Source: Verrucomicrobiales bacterium
Lineage (GTDB): Bacteria; Verrucomicrobiota; Verrucomicrobiia; Limisphaerales; CAIMTB01
Assembly: GCA_016795425.1 (NCBI GenBank)
Contig: JAEUHG010000001.1
Span: 1-64,000, forward strand
Reading direction: 5' to 3'
DNA: 64,000 nt
In this document: one piece after another, positions 28,147 through 35,888 of the stretch
How positions within the stretch are numbered: the stretch's first letter is position 1
Layout of the letters: each line of letters starts with the position of its first letter
Notes under the pieces: generated by a model
Database searches by the model: none
What the model was told of the DNA's origin: nothing
What the model saw: the letters and a program-made list of their open reading frames with translations, nothing else
Translations under genes and position numbers: made by a program

Positions 28147-29992
28147 CGGCTACCTGCCTTTCCGCGGGCTTGGGCCCGATACACACCAAGGATTTTTTTG
28201 TCCGGACCAGCAGCCGGTCACCAGCCACGGCGGGACTGGCATAGACCTCATCGCCCATTTCAAAAGTGGCGAGTTGCTTGAATTCCCGCGCGACCTGAAC
28301 CACGAAACCGGCCCCGGGCTGGGAGAAGAGGTAGAGGCGATCGCCTGCCATCAGCGGCGAAGCCTGAATCTCAGTCTCGAACTCGTGCTTCCAGACCTGC
28401 TGACCGGTTGAGACCTCCCGGCAGATCAAATGTCCCTCGGTATTGGCGGTGAACAGCAGGTCCGCAGTTGCGACGGGTGTCGGCACATCCGGAACCCCGT
28501 CTTCCAACCGCCACACGACATGGGTTTTGGTGACATCTCCCGAGCCATCCCACCGGACCGCCGTCATGGCGTGGCCCGGACTGGTAGCAATGACACGATC
28601 TCCAACGCGAATTGGGGACGGCGCCAATTCGCCGCCCAGGACTGACGCACGCCATTGTTCGGTCCCGGTTGAAAGGTCGTACGCGATCAACCATGGATCT
28701 CCACCCGCCAGGATGTGGTTTCGCCCTTCCTGCTCAATCACCACGGGGGTGGTCCAACTGCCGCCCACGGGCCGCTTGGCGGACCAAACCACCTTTCCGG
28801 TGGCGCTGTCCAAAGCCTCGATCTTCGACTTGCCGTCCTCAGGCTGTCCCTGATCGGCCTGGACCAGGAGTCGATCGCGCCAGACCACCAAAGAGGAGGC
28901 ATGGCCATAACCGTTCTCGGCAAAATCCAAATGCTTGCTCCAAACCAAGCGTCCCTCGAAATCCAGGGCGCCGAGTTCCCCGGTGGCAAAGACAGCGTAC
29001 ACGCGGCGTCCATCGGTGGCGGCGGTGCTGGCGGCTTGACCGCTTTGGCTGGGGGGCTCGATGGCTGGGCTGGGAGCATTGGTGGGAAGGACCGGTCGCT
29101 GCCAGAGCCTCTCCCCGGTTTCGAGATCAAAGCAGTAGACCAATCGGTGCTTCTTGTCACCGCCCGTCAGAAACACCCGGTTCGACCATGCCACCGGTGA
29201 ATTGTAACCCTCCAGTTCCACGACCGTTTTCCAGGCGACGCCGGATCCGGCCTTCGCATCCCAGGTCAACGGCAGTTGGGCTGACCCGGCCACTCCCGAC
29301 CCATCGTAGCCCAGAAATCGAGGCCACTGTCGCGCCATTATTTCTGGTGTGGGCCACGTCGGTGTCACGGAGACCGCCGTGAGTGCGCCGACGTTGGTGG
29401 ACGCCCCCGGGCCCGAGACAATCTCCAGAGGACTCTTGGACATCAGACCGGCAGCACCTCCGGCAATGATGAACACGGCGCCAGCTAGACCGGCGACGAG
29501 GCGTGACCCGCGAATCATGCGGGCACGGTCAACCGGGGGCGCGGGGGAAAGGGTGTCTCGGCGCGGAGCTAACGAGACCGCCGCTCTGGCCGCGAGCACT
29601 AATCCGATTCCCGCCACCATCAAGAGCACCGCCCCCACCCGATGGCGCTCGAGCGAACGAAAGAAACCGATGCGAAGTTGGCGGTCCAATTCGCGGATCT
29701 CGGTTTTCAGCGCCTCATTGCGCGGGTCGGCCAACAGCCGCTCTCGTGCTTCGACCAGGCGCGCTGATCGCCAGGGCTCTTCCCGCGGCTGGATCCACTG
29801 TCCCCAGACCATTACCGCCGCAACGGCGACCAGGAAAAACCCCAGGATACCGATGATCCACCACCAAGGCCGCGGATCACGCGTGGCCGACACGCCAGAT
29901 CCCTGTCCTCCCTTATCGCGGCTCGGTCCGTTGGTCGGCCCGATGGGCATCTCGACCGATGGCGGGACGGCGGTGGAAGGGTTCGGCGTCAT
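28136..29992 (-). CDS. Membrane-anchored PQQ-like beta-propeller protein
   Basis: About 618 residues from the ATG at 29992, which overlaps the stop of the NapH-like gene (ATGA). The N-terminal third has three hydrophobic segments (WWWIIGILGFFLVAVAAVMV; GAVLLMVAGIGLVLAARAAV; LVAGLAGAVFIIAGGAAGLM), then a propeller of PQQ-like repeats with recurring units such as FDLETGERLW, LDSATGKVVW and YDLSTGTEQW. It lacks quinoprotein dehydrogenase active-site signatures that I can see, so I regard it as a structural or docking propeller on the periplasmic side rather than an enzyme. The stop overlaps the next gene by 11 bases. A unique membrane-propeller component in this redox operon; function unknown. 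Confidence 0.85.
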   Translation of the reverse strand: MTPNPSTAVPPSVEMPIGPTNGPSRDKGGQGSGVSATRDPRPWWWIIGILGFFLVAVAAVMVWGQWIQPREEPWRSARLVEARERLLADPRNEALKTEIRELDRQLRIGFFRSLERHRVGAVLLMVAGIGLVLAARAAVSLAPRRDTLSPAPPVDRARMIRGSRLVAGLAGAVFIIAGGAAGLMSKSPLEIVSGPGASTNVGALTAVSVTPTWPTPEIMARQWPRFLGYDGSGVAGSAQLPLTWDAKAGSGVAWKTVVELEGYNSPVAWSNRVFLTGGDKKHRLVYCFDLETGERLWQRPVLPTNAPSPAIEPPSQSGQAASTAATDGRRVYAVFATGELGALDFEGRLVWSKHLDFAENGYGHASSLVVWRDRLLVQADQGQPEDGKSKIEALDSATGKVVWSAKRPVGGSWTTPVVIEQEGRNHILAGGDPWLIAYDLSTGTEQWRASVLGGELAPSPIRVGDRVIATSPGHAMTAVRWDGSGDVTKTHVVWRLEDGVPDVPTPVATADLLFTANTEGHLICREVSTGQQVWKHEFETEIQASPLMAGDRLYLFSQPGAGFVVQVAREFKQLATFEMGDEVYASPAVAGDRLLVRTKKSLVCIGPKPAERQVADAH

Positions 29993-31425
29993 CGTCCACC
30001 CCCTCCGCAACCGCACCCGCCCGGCTTCCCTTCCGGCAATGGATTGGAACCGTGAACCGGGAGATGCGCACCCACCGCCTCGGGCATGGGCGTCCAACCG
30101 AGGCGAATTCGTTCCTGCGGGCAACTGGCGAAACATCGGGCACAGGCGAAGCATGCCGTACGATCGGGCAGGAATTCGGAACGCCGGCGCACCATGCCAA
30201 TGCTGATCAGTTTGATGCCGATGACCAATCCCGTCCAAATCCCAAACCACAAGCCGGCGGTTCGAAATTGCCGGCGCAACTCCATGGCTCGGGGAAGCAG
30301 TTCCTTGGCCTGGCGCTCGGCGCGCCCCAAAGCGAGCCGGTCGGGATTCGGCAACTGGGCGACGGCTTCAGGCGGCAACTGACGCGCATAATCCTCGGCA
30401 AGGGCGACGGTGGGGTGCCACTGCGCCGCAACCCTGCCAAACAACCATCCCCCGCCCGCGGAAACCGCGATGACCAACGGCAGCGCCGCCAGTGCCCACA
30501 CCAACCCGCGACGCGCCACGGCCAGATCGCGAGGGCGGGTCAATCCTGAATCCGGCTCCTGAATCACTCCAAACGGGCAGGATTCCGGGCACAGCCGGCA
30601 CTGGGTGCAAACATCGGGGGTGACGCGGATCCGCCACTTCGAAAGGGCGGACGCCACTTTGAGCAAGGCGCCGTACGGACAAAGGAAGCGGCAATAAGGC
30701 CGGCCGACGAACAATCCAAGGGCCAGCAGGACGCCACCTGTCAGCACCATGCCCATTCCGCCGCTCAAGCGGAACAGGGGGACGAAGGGATCGAACCGGC
30801 AGATGACAAAAGCCGCGCCGGTGGCGGCGAACGTCACGCCGGCCCCAAGATAGATGAACGGCAGGATTCCGAGCCCGCTCTCCAACCACTTTGGCAGCGT
30901 GACGGGCTTCACCAAAACCAGGTCCTGCAACGCACCGTGCGGACATACCGCAGCGCAGAACGTGCGCCCAAAGAAGAGCGCCACCAGCAAGGGAGCGGCG
31001 AAGAAGACTCCGACGCCAACCGGAAGGGCGTAATCACGACTGCCCAGAGCCAGCGCCACATTCTGCACCGACCCGATCGCGCAGATGCAGCCCTCCCGAT
31101 AGAAACCGAAGTAGAGCAGCGAGAACATCGAAAGCGCCGTGACACCACGCCGCGACCGCCGACCAAAGGCCAGCCAGGTCGCCCATCCCAGCGCGACGAT
31201 CAACACTCCCACATCCATCCATTCCAGCCATTGACCGCGCGCCGCCGGATAGTCGGTCACCGGCATCTGATAGCCGCTTTCGAAATCGGGCGGCGGAAAG
31301 CGGAGTTCCGATCCTCGACAAACGTGGGGGAGCACCCACGCACACACCCATGCCGCCACCCACCCCATCGACGACCTCCCCCGGCGTCGGAACGTCGGAG
31401 CGAAGATCGCGTCAGGGTCCTTCAT
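29989..31425 (-). CDS. NapH/CcoG-like membrane 4Fe-4S protein
   Basis: A 478-residue polytopic membrane protein of the NapH/NosR/CcoG type. It has an N-terminal hydrophobic segment, several transmembrane helices and the paired membrane motifs FCAAVCPHGAL and YCRFLCPYGAL (C-x3-C-P). A cytoplasmic-style 4Fe-4S site follows (CTQCRLCPESCPFG), then a second after the last helix (CFACARCFASCPQ), and an odd glycine/cysteine tail GGCGCGGGGR. A segment before the helices, FPPPDFESGYQMP, is shared with some NapH relatives as I recall. Known NapH proteins move electrons between quinone and periplasmic ferredoxins; here that partner would be the Tat-exported ferredoxin encoded five bases upstream. Confidence 0.88.
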   Translation of the reverse strand: MKDPDAIFAPTFRRRGRSSMGWVAAWVCAWVLPHVCRGSELRFPPPDFESGYQMPVTDYPAARGQWLEWMDVGVLIVALGWATWLAFGRRSRRGVTALSMFSLLYFGFYREGCICAIGSVQNVALALGSRDYALPVGVGVFFAAPLLVALFFGRTFCAAVCPHGALQDLVLVKPVTLPKWLESGLGILPFIYLGAGVTFAATGAAFVICRFDPFVPLFRLSGGMGMVLTGGVLLALGLFVGRPYCRFLCPYGALLKVASALSKWRIRVTPDVCTQCRLCPESCPFGVIQEPDSGLTRPRDLAVARRGLVWALAALPLVIAVSAGGGWLFGRVAAQWHPTVALAEDYARQLPPEAVAQLPNPDRLALGRAERQAKELLPRAMELRRQFRTAGLWFGIWTGLVIGIKLISIGMVRRRSEFLPDRTACFACARCFASCPQERIRLGWTPMPEAVGAHLPVHGSNPLPEGKPGGCGCGGGGR

Positions 31426-31430
31426 GACGG

Positions 31431-31997
31431 TCAGGCGGTGAAATGGAAATACGGGTCATGGGCCGGAGCGCGGTAGAACGCGTCTCCCGGACAACTCTTG
31501 GCGATCGCGCACTCGTTGCAGTTCACGCAGCGATCGTGGCGCACCTGCAGGTGGAAGGAGCCGTTGCCGAACAACCGGCAACCCTCGACGCACTTGGCGC
31601 ACCCGATGCAAAGCGACTCGTCGATCGTGTACTCGAAGTAAGGATCCTCCACGAACTTCCGAAGGATCGCTGAGGTCGGGCACAGTTGGTTTTCGGCCCC
31701 CGTGTTCAGCCCGTTGGGCTGCGGCTCGAAATAGCCGGTGCAGAGATCGCAATACCCGCAGATGGGAAACCAATTGACGCACTTCACCGCCGACTGCTCG
31801 AGCACACACTGAGTGGCACAGCGGCTGCAATTGAGGCATTTCCTGGGATCGATCTGCCACACCGTGTCCGCCGAAGCCGTGTGATGCGTCAAGACTCCCA
31901 CCGCCACGCCCGCACCCGTCAGGCCGGCAACCCGCAGGCCGTTCCTGAGGAACTCCCGGCGGGTGTTCGGATCCATCGGTGTTCCGCTGGCGCTCAT
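31431..31997 (-). CDS. Tat-exported polyferredoxin (NapG/DmsB-like)
   Basis: A 188-residue periplasmic iron-sulfur protein. The twin-arginine motif TRREFLRNG (12-20) precedes a hydrophobic segment ending near TASA. Cysteine sets follow: C54, C57, C60, C64; C80, C83, C86 with C106; C130, C133, C136, C140; and C157, C160, C163 with C169, enough for three or four 4Fe-4S clusters as in NapG-type proteins. It starts by overlapping the NHL gene stop (ATGA) and is followed five bases later by the NapH-like gene, the natural membrane partner. In nap operons this pair reduces a periplasmic terminal reductase; no such reductase is encoded nearby. Confidence 0.9.
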   Translation of the reverse strand: MSASGTPMDPNTRREFLRNGLRVAGLTGAGVAVGVLTHHTASADTVWQIDPRKCLNCSRCATQCVLEQSAVKCVNWFPICGYCDLCTGYFEPQPNGLNTGAENQLCPTSAILRKFVEDPYFEYTIDESLCIGCAKCVEGCRLFGNGSFHLQVRHDRCVNCNECAIAKSCPGDAFYRAPAHDPYFHFTA

Positions 31998-33016
31998 GCC
32001 TTGGATCGAAAGAGGTGAAGCGTGCCTCCCACCAAATCGAGTACCGCTATGCGACCCTCGCCATCCACGGCGACATCCAGACCGTCATGGGCCGTCTCGG
32101 CCACCGTCTGTTCTCGTTCCGCGGACCCAACCGCGGCAAAGCTGGCGGGGCCAGCAACCACGGACTCGAACTCACCCGCGGCAGAATACACTTTGACGCG
32201 CGGCAGCCCCTTCTCCGCCGTCAGACATCGACCGTCGGGCAGCAAGGCCAGACCGATGGGATTGCAGCAACCGCAGAACGAGTCGATGGCCACCCCAGGC
32301 CGTCCCCAGCTTTGCTCCAGATCCCCGTCCCGAGTGTAGACCTCCACGCGATGGCGGCCGGCATTGTTCACCCGCAGCAGGCCGTCGGCACCTGCCTCGA
32401 TATCGAGGAATGGACTCGGCAATACCAGACCCGGGACCTTTCGGTCGGCGCTCCGCTCGCCCAAACGCAATTCGAGCCGACCCTTCCGGTCGCAACGATA
32501 CACCACCCGGTTCCCGGAGTCCGCTACCCATACATCCCGCTCGGTGACGGTGAGTCCGGTCAAGTAGGCCTTGCCGGCGAACGCATCCCAACGTGCCGTG
32601 CGTTCCCCGTTGGCGTCGAAAACCAAGACCCTGTCCTTGACGCCGATCCATACGGCTCCTGCATCGTCGACGCGCAGGCAACGGACTTGCTCCCCGACGT
32701 CCCAAGCGGACTCGCGCTGCCCCTCGGGGCCCAATGCCAGCACCGACTTTCCGGCCGCCACAAAGAGGCGGCCGTGGCGACCAAAGACGACGCGGCGGGC
32801 CGCGGCGTGACCAACCGGGAATTGCCGCACGGGCTCGAAGCGAATGAGAGCCGGATCGACCTTGCGCAGTTGATCCACGTCGTAGCGCCACGGGTTTTCG
32901 GCGGACGCCGGTTGGACGGCCGCCCGGGCTCCCTGGGTGGACCAACCTGCCACTACGCCACCGGCGGCAGCCCGGCTCAGGAATCCACGTCGCGACAAGC
33001 CTGGCTGCTGATTCAT
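31994..33016 (-). CDS. Tat-exported NHL-repeat beta-propeller protein
   Basis: A 340-residue exported propeller. The Tat signal LSRRGFLSR (7-15) is followed by AAAGGVVAG and a likely cleavage after ARAA. Repeats of the NHL/WD-like type run from about 60 to the end (for example VVFGRHGRLFVA, VWVADSGNRVVYR, LLRVNNAGRHRVEVY). The standout feature is SFCGCCNP (247-253), a cysteine-rich loop with C248, C250 and C251 that could bind metal or a redox partner. Both ends overlap neighbouring genes by four bases. Its operon neighbours are electron-transfer proteins, so I infer a periplasmic scaffold or electron-accepting component; no enzyme function is evident. Confidence 0.85.
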   Translation of the reverse strand: MNQQPGLSRRGFLSRAAAGGVVAGWSTQGARAAVQPASAENPWRYDVDQLRKVDPALIRFEPVRQFPVGHAAARRVVFGRHGRLFVAAGKSVLALGPEGQRESAWDVGEQVRCLRVDDAGAVWIGVKDRVLVFDANGERTARWDAFAGKAYLTGLTVTERDVWVADSGNRVVYRCDRKGRLELRLGERSADRKVPGLVLPSPFLDIEAGADGLLRVNNAGRHRVEVYTRDGDLEQSWGRPGVAIDSFCGCCNPIGLALLPDGRCLTAEKGLPRVKVYSAAGEFESVVAGPASFAAVGSAEREQTVAETAHDGLDVAVDGEGRIAVLDLVGGTLHLFRSKA

Positions 33017-33258
33017 ACGTCACGCCCTTTCTCCTGGCCCCGCCACTCCTCGGCTCGGGGAAGGCCGCAGCCTTCGAAGATGGGACATTGCCCACAGATG
33101 GGGACCTTGCGGCAGGCGTTCCCGCCCTTGGGAACGATGGCGAATCCAGTGACGCCCACGAGCGCCACGGCGGCGGCGGCACGGGCGGCGGCGGCTATAA
33201 AGTCACGTCGAGCCGGGATTACCGGCGTTCCGGGAGTGAACGTGTCGTTCATGGCCAC
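33013..33258 (-). CDS. Tiny Tat-signal four-cysteine protein, first gene of the redox operon
   Basis: An 81-residue protein I cannot place in a family. Residues 17-40 are a Tat-like signal (ARRDFIAAA, then alanine-rich hydrophobic stretch). The mature part, only about 35 residues, carries C49, C55, C58 and C64 in the pattern C-x5-C-x2-C-x5-C, with the segment CGQCPIFEGCG. Four regularly spaced cysteines in so short an exported protein suggest an iron-sulfur or other metal site, or disulfides. It overlaps the NHL-propeller gene by four bases and leads the seven-gene operon, divergent from cydA. Too small to be reliable by itself, but the Tat motif and overlap support it. Confidence 0.7.
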   Translation of the reverse strand: MAMNDTFTPGTPVIPARRDFIAAAARAAAAVALVGVTGFAIVPKGGNACRKVPICGQCPIFEGCGLPRAEEWRGQEKGRDV

Positions 33259-33455
33259 GCGGTTCGGGAGCTGGCGCCGACCCTACGGCACCAAGCCAGG
33301 TTCGCGGAAACCACGGTTCCCTGGATGCGGAACAAAGGCTCCGCGTTTCTAGCCAAACGCTGACCCTATTTTGTTCTTCGAACGCACCGATTCAGTCCGA
33401 CTACTACCCTCCGTTGGGTGATTGTGCGGCGCAAATTCGCCGGCAGAATGGACGC
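33259..33455. other. Divergent intergenic region between the redox operon and cydAB
   Basis: The 197 bases must hold promoters for both the minus-strand redox operon and plus-strand cydAB. I looked for FNR-type (TTGAT-N4-ATCAA) and other palindromic sites and found none that convinces. Shared regulation by oxygen or redox state is plausible from the gene content only. Confidence 0.5.
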
Positions 33456-34832
33456 ATGGGTCTGGACGTCGAACTTCTCGCGCGCCTCCAGTTCGCATTC
33501 ACCATTGCGTTTCACTATGTGTATCCACCGCTGAGCATCGGACTTGGCGTGATCATCGTGATCCTGGAGGCCCTCTGGCTGAAGACCAAGAATGCCGAGT
33601 ATCTGGCCATGTCGAAGTTCTGGGTGAAGATCTTCGGCCTCACCTTCGCGATGGGAGTGGCGACCGGCATTGTGATGGAGTTCGAGTTTGGCACCAATTG
33701 GGCGACCTACTCGCGTTTCGTTGGCGATGTCTTCGGCAGCGCCCTCGCCGCGGAAGGCGTCTTTGCCTTCTTCCTGGAGTCGGGATTTCTCGCAGTCCTC
33801 TTGTTCGGCTGGGATCGAGTGAAGCCGCTGACGCATTTCTTCTCGGCGTTGATGGTTTGTTTCGGCGCGCATTTCAGCGCGGTATGGATTGTCGTAGCCA
33901 ACTCATGGCAGCAAACCCCGGCTGGATACCATGTTGTCGGGGAGGGCGTTCGAGCCCGGGCGGAGATCACGGATTTCTGGGCGATGGTCTTCAACCCATC
34001 GAGCGTGGAGCGCCTGTCGCACACCTTGATGGGCTGCTGGCAGGCGGGTGCCTTTCTGGTATTGAGCGTGAGCGCGTTCTACCTGCTGCGCGGCCGACAC
34101 CTCACTTTCGCCCGCAAATCCTTCCAGGTTGGACTGGGCCTGGCCCTGGTGGCGTCGTTGCTTCAACTGGTGAGCGGACACTTCAGCGCCGAGGTCGTGG
34201 CACGCTATCAACCCGCCAAACTTGCTGCGATGGAAGGCCATTTCGGGCCAAACGCACCGGCCGACCTTTACATCGCAGGCTGGGTCGACGTGGCCAACGA
34301 ACGCACCTATGGACTCAAGATTCCCGGGGGATTGAGCCTGCTGCTTCACGGCCGTGCCGATGCGCCCATTCGCGGGCTCCGCGACATTCCGGTGTCGGAT
34401 CGTCCACCGATTCAGGCGACCTTCCAGTTCTACCATATCATGGTGGCGATTGGTTTCGGCCTGATTGGACTTTCCGTCCTCGGCGTCATCGCCCAGTGGC
34501 GTGGCCGTCTGCTGACGTCGCGTTGGCTGCTGAAACTCTTTGTGCTGGCCGTCCTGGGCCCCCAGGTTGCCAATCAAGTGGGGTGGTTCACTGCCGAGGT
34601 CGGCCGCCAGCCATGGATCGTCCACGGACTTCTGCGCACCTCGGACGGATTGTCGAAGGCCGTTCGCGCTGAGCACGTGCTGACTTCCCTGATCCTCTTT
34701 TCGGTGATCTACGCGCTTCTATTCGCGGTCTTTGTCTACCTGCTGCATCAGAAGATCGTTCACGGGCCGGATGAACCGGCAGACGCCGTGCCCACGCGGC
34801 GATCCATACCGCGACTGACGGAATCCCACTGA
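33456..34832 (+). CDS. cydA: Cytochrome bd ubiquinol oxidase subunit I
   Basis: The haem-bearing subunit of a quinol:O2 oxidoreductase, 458 residues with multiple membrane helices. Aligned by eye with the E. coli protein, the haem ligands are present: His in [12 protein letters not shown] (H19 position) and SHTLMGCWQ (H186), and the methionine in FYHIMVAIG (M393). The glutamates in LAAEGVF and FFLES (E99, E107) and GRQPW of the quinol site are kept, and [10 protein letters not shown] keeps the Q-loop Lys and Glu. The Q-loop is of the short type. The position equal to Arg391 is histidine here. I start at the ATG at 33456; an ATG at 33414 adds 14 unlikely residues. cydB follows 21 bases later. 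Confidence 0.94.
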   Translation: MGLDVELLARLQFAFTIAFHYVYPPLSIGLGVIIVILEALWLKTKNAEYLAMSKFWVKIFGLTFAMGVATGIVMEFEFGTNWATYSRFVGDVFGSALAAEGVFAFFLESGFLAVLLFGWDRVKPLTHFFSALMVCFGAHFSAVWIVVANSWQQTPAGYHVVGEGVRARAEITDFWAMVFNPSSVERLSHTLMGCWQAGAFLVLSVSAFYLLRGRHLTFARKSFQVGLGLALVASLLQLVSGHFSAEVVARYQPAKLAAMEGHFGPNAPADLYIAGWVDVANERTYGLKIPGGLSLLLHGRADAPIRGLRDIPVSDRPPIQATFQFYHIMVAIGFGLIGLSVLGVIAQWRGRLLTSRWLLKLFVLAVLGPQVANQVGWFTAEVGRQPWIVHGLLRTSDGLSKAVRAEHVLTSLILFSVIYALLFAVFVYLLHQKIVHGPDEPADAVPTRRSIPRLTESH

Positions 34833-34853
34833 CCCCGAAGCGGAAGCCCTGCC

Positions 34854-35870
34854 ATGGATCTCAACACCCTCTGGTTCGGACTCGTCGGCGTGCTTTTCAC
34901 CGGTTACGCCATGTTGGATGGCTTCGACTTCGGTGTCGGCACTCTCCATTTGCTGCACCGGAACGATCACGACCGACGGATTTCGCTGAACGCGATTGGT
35001 CCGGTCTGGGATGGCAACGAAGTCTGGCTGGTGACGGGCGGCGGCGCCCTTTTTGCGGCGTTCCCGATGGTCTACGCCACGGTATTCTCGGGACTCTACC
35101 TGCCCTTCATGTTCCTGCTCTGCGCATTGATCTTTCGCGCCGTGGCGATTGAATTCCGCAGCAAGCAGCCGATGCGCTGGTGGCGGAACCTGTGGGATGC
35201 CAGTTTCTTCGGAGGCAGCGTTGCCGCGAGTTTCCTATTCGGATTGGCGATGGGAAACATGGTTCGCGGCATCCCATTGGATGCCGACCACGAATTCAAC
35301 GGCAGCCTGCGCAGCCTTCTGCATCCGTACGCGCTTTGGATGGGAGTCACCACCGTGGCGCTTTTCGCGATGCACGGGGCGATCTACCTGGCGATGAAAA
35401 CGGAAGGGGACCTGCAAGCCCGAGTGCGCCGGTGGATTGGCCCGTGCATCATCGCCTTCATCATTTGTCATTCCATCCTGTCGCTGGCCACCCTGCTGTA
35501 TCTGCCGCACATGACCGAATCGATCAAACACCAGCCCTTCTTCTTTCCTCTGGTGGTCCTCGTCATTCTGGCCATCGCCAATATCCCCAGGGCGATCCAC
35601 CTGGGTCGCGACTTCCAAGCGTTCCTTTCATCCGGCGCCACCATGGGGCTGCTCATGACCCTGTTTGGACTCGGCCTGTACCCGAACATGGTCATCTCGA
35701 GCGGGGAACCGGCGAACACTTTGACGATCTATAATGGCGCCTCCTCCCAAGCGACTCTGCGCATCATGCTGAACATCGCGCTCATCGGAATGCCCGTCGT
35801 CCTCACCTACACCACCTGTGTGTACTGGATCTTTCGAGGCAAGGTTCGACTGGGCGACAATTCCTACTGA
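34854..35870 (+). CDS. cydB: Cytochrome bd ubiquinol oxidase subunit II
   Basis: A 338-residue polytopic membrane subunit that pairs with CydA. The N-terminus TLWFGLVGVLFTGYAMLDGF with its GFDFGVG turn, and PVWDGNEVWLVTGGGALFAAFP, are family hallmarks, and eight or so hydrophobic segments follow. Length is somewhat short of the E. coli protein but usual for the wider family. It starts 21 bases after the cydA stop and ends 18 bases before a convergent esterase gene. I see no CydX-like small open frame after it and no cydDC assembly exporter in the window. Confidence 0.94.
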   Translation: MDLNTLWFGLVGVLFTGYAMLDGFDFGVGTLHLLHRNDHDRRISLNAIGPVWDGNEVWLVTGGGALFAAFPMVYATVFSGLYLPFMFLLCALIFRAVAIEFRSKQPMRWWRNLWDASFFGGSVAASFLFGLAMGNMVRGIPLDADHEFNGSLRSLLHPYALWMGVTTVALFAMHGAIYLAMKTEGDLQARVRRWIGPCIIAFIICHSILSLATLLYLPHMTESIKHQPFFFPLVVLVILAIANIPRAIHLGRDFQAFLSSGATMGLLMTLFGLGLYPNMVISSGEPANTLTIYNGASSQATLRIMLNIALIGMPVVLTYTTCVYWIFRGKVRLGDNSY

Positions 35871-35888
35871 AAAGGCGGTCTGAGGGGC

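Noticed and set aside
28136..29992. A PQQ-dependent alcohol dehydrogenase
   Set aside because: Only propeller blades are evident; the calcium and catalytic residues of these enzymes are not seen, and the protein has an N-terminal membrane domain instead.
24161..33258. A NAD-linked hydrogenase or formate dehydrogenase locus
   Set aside because: No large-subunit cysteine motifs, maturation genes or molybdopterin domains occur in the operon or nearby.
31979..33352. A 457-codon frame on the plus strand
   Set aside because: It runs opposite the NHL propeller and small Tat genes, whose signal peptides and cysteine motifs are convincing.
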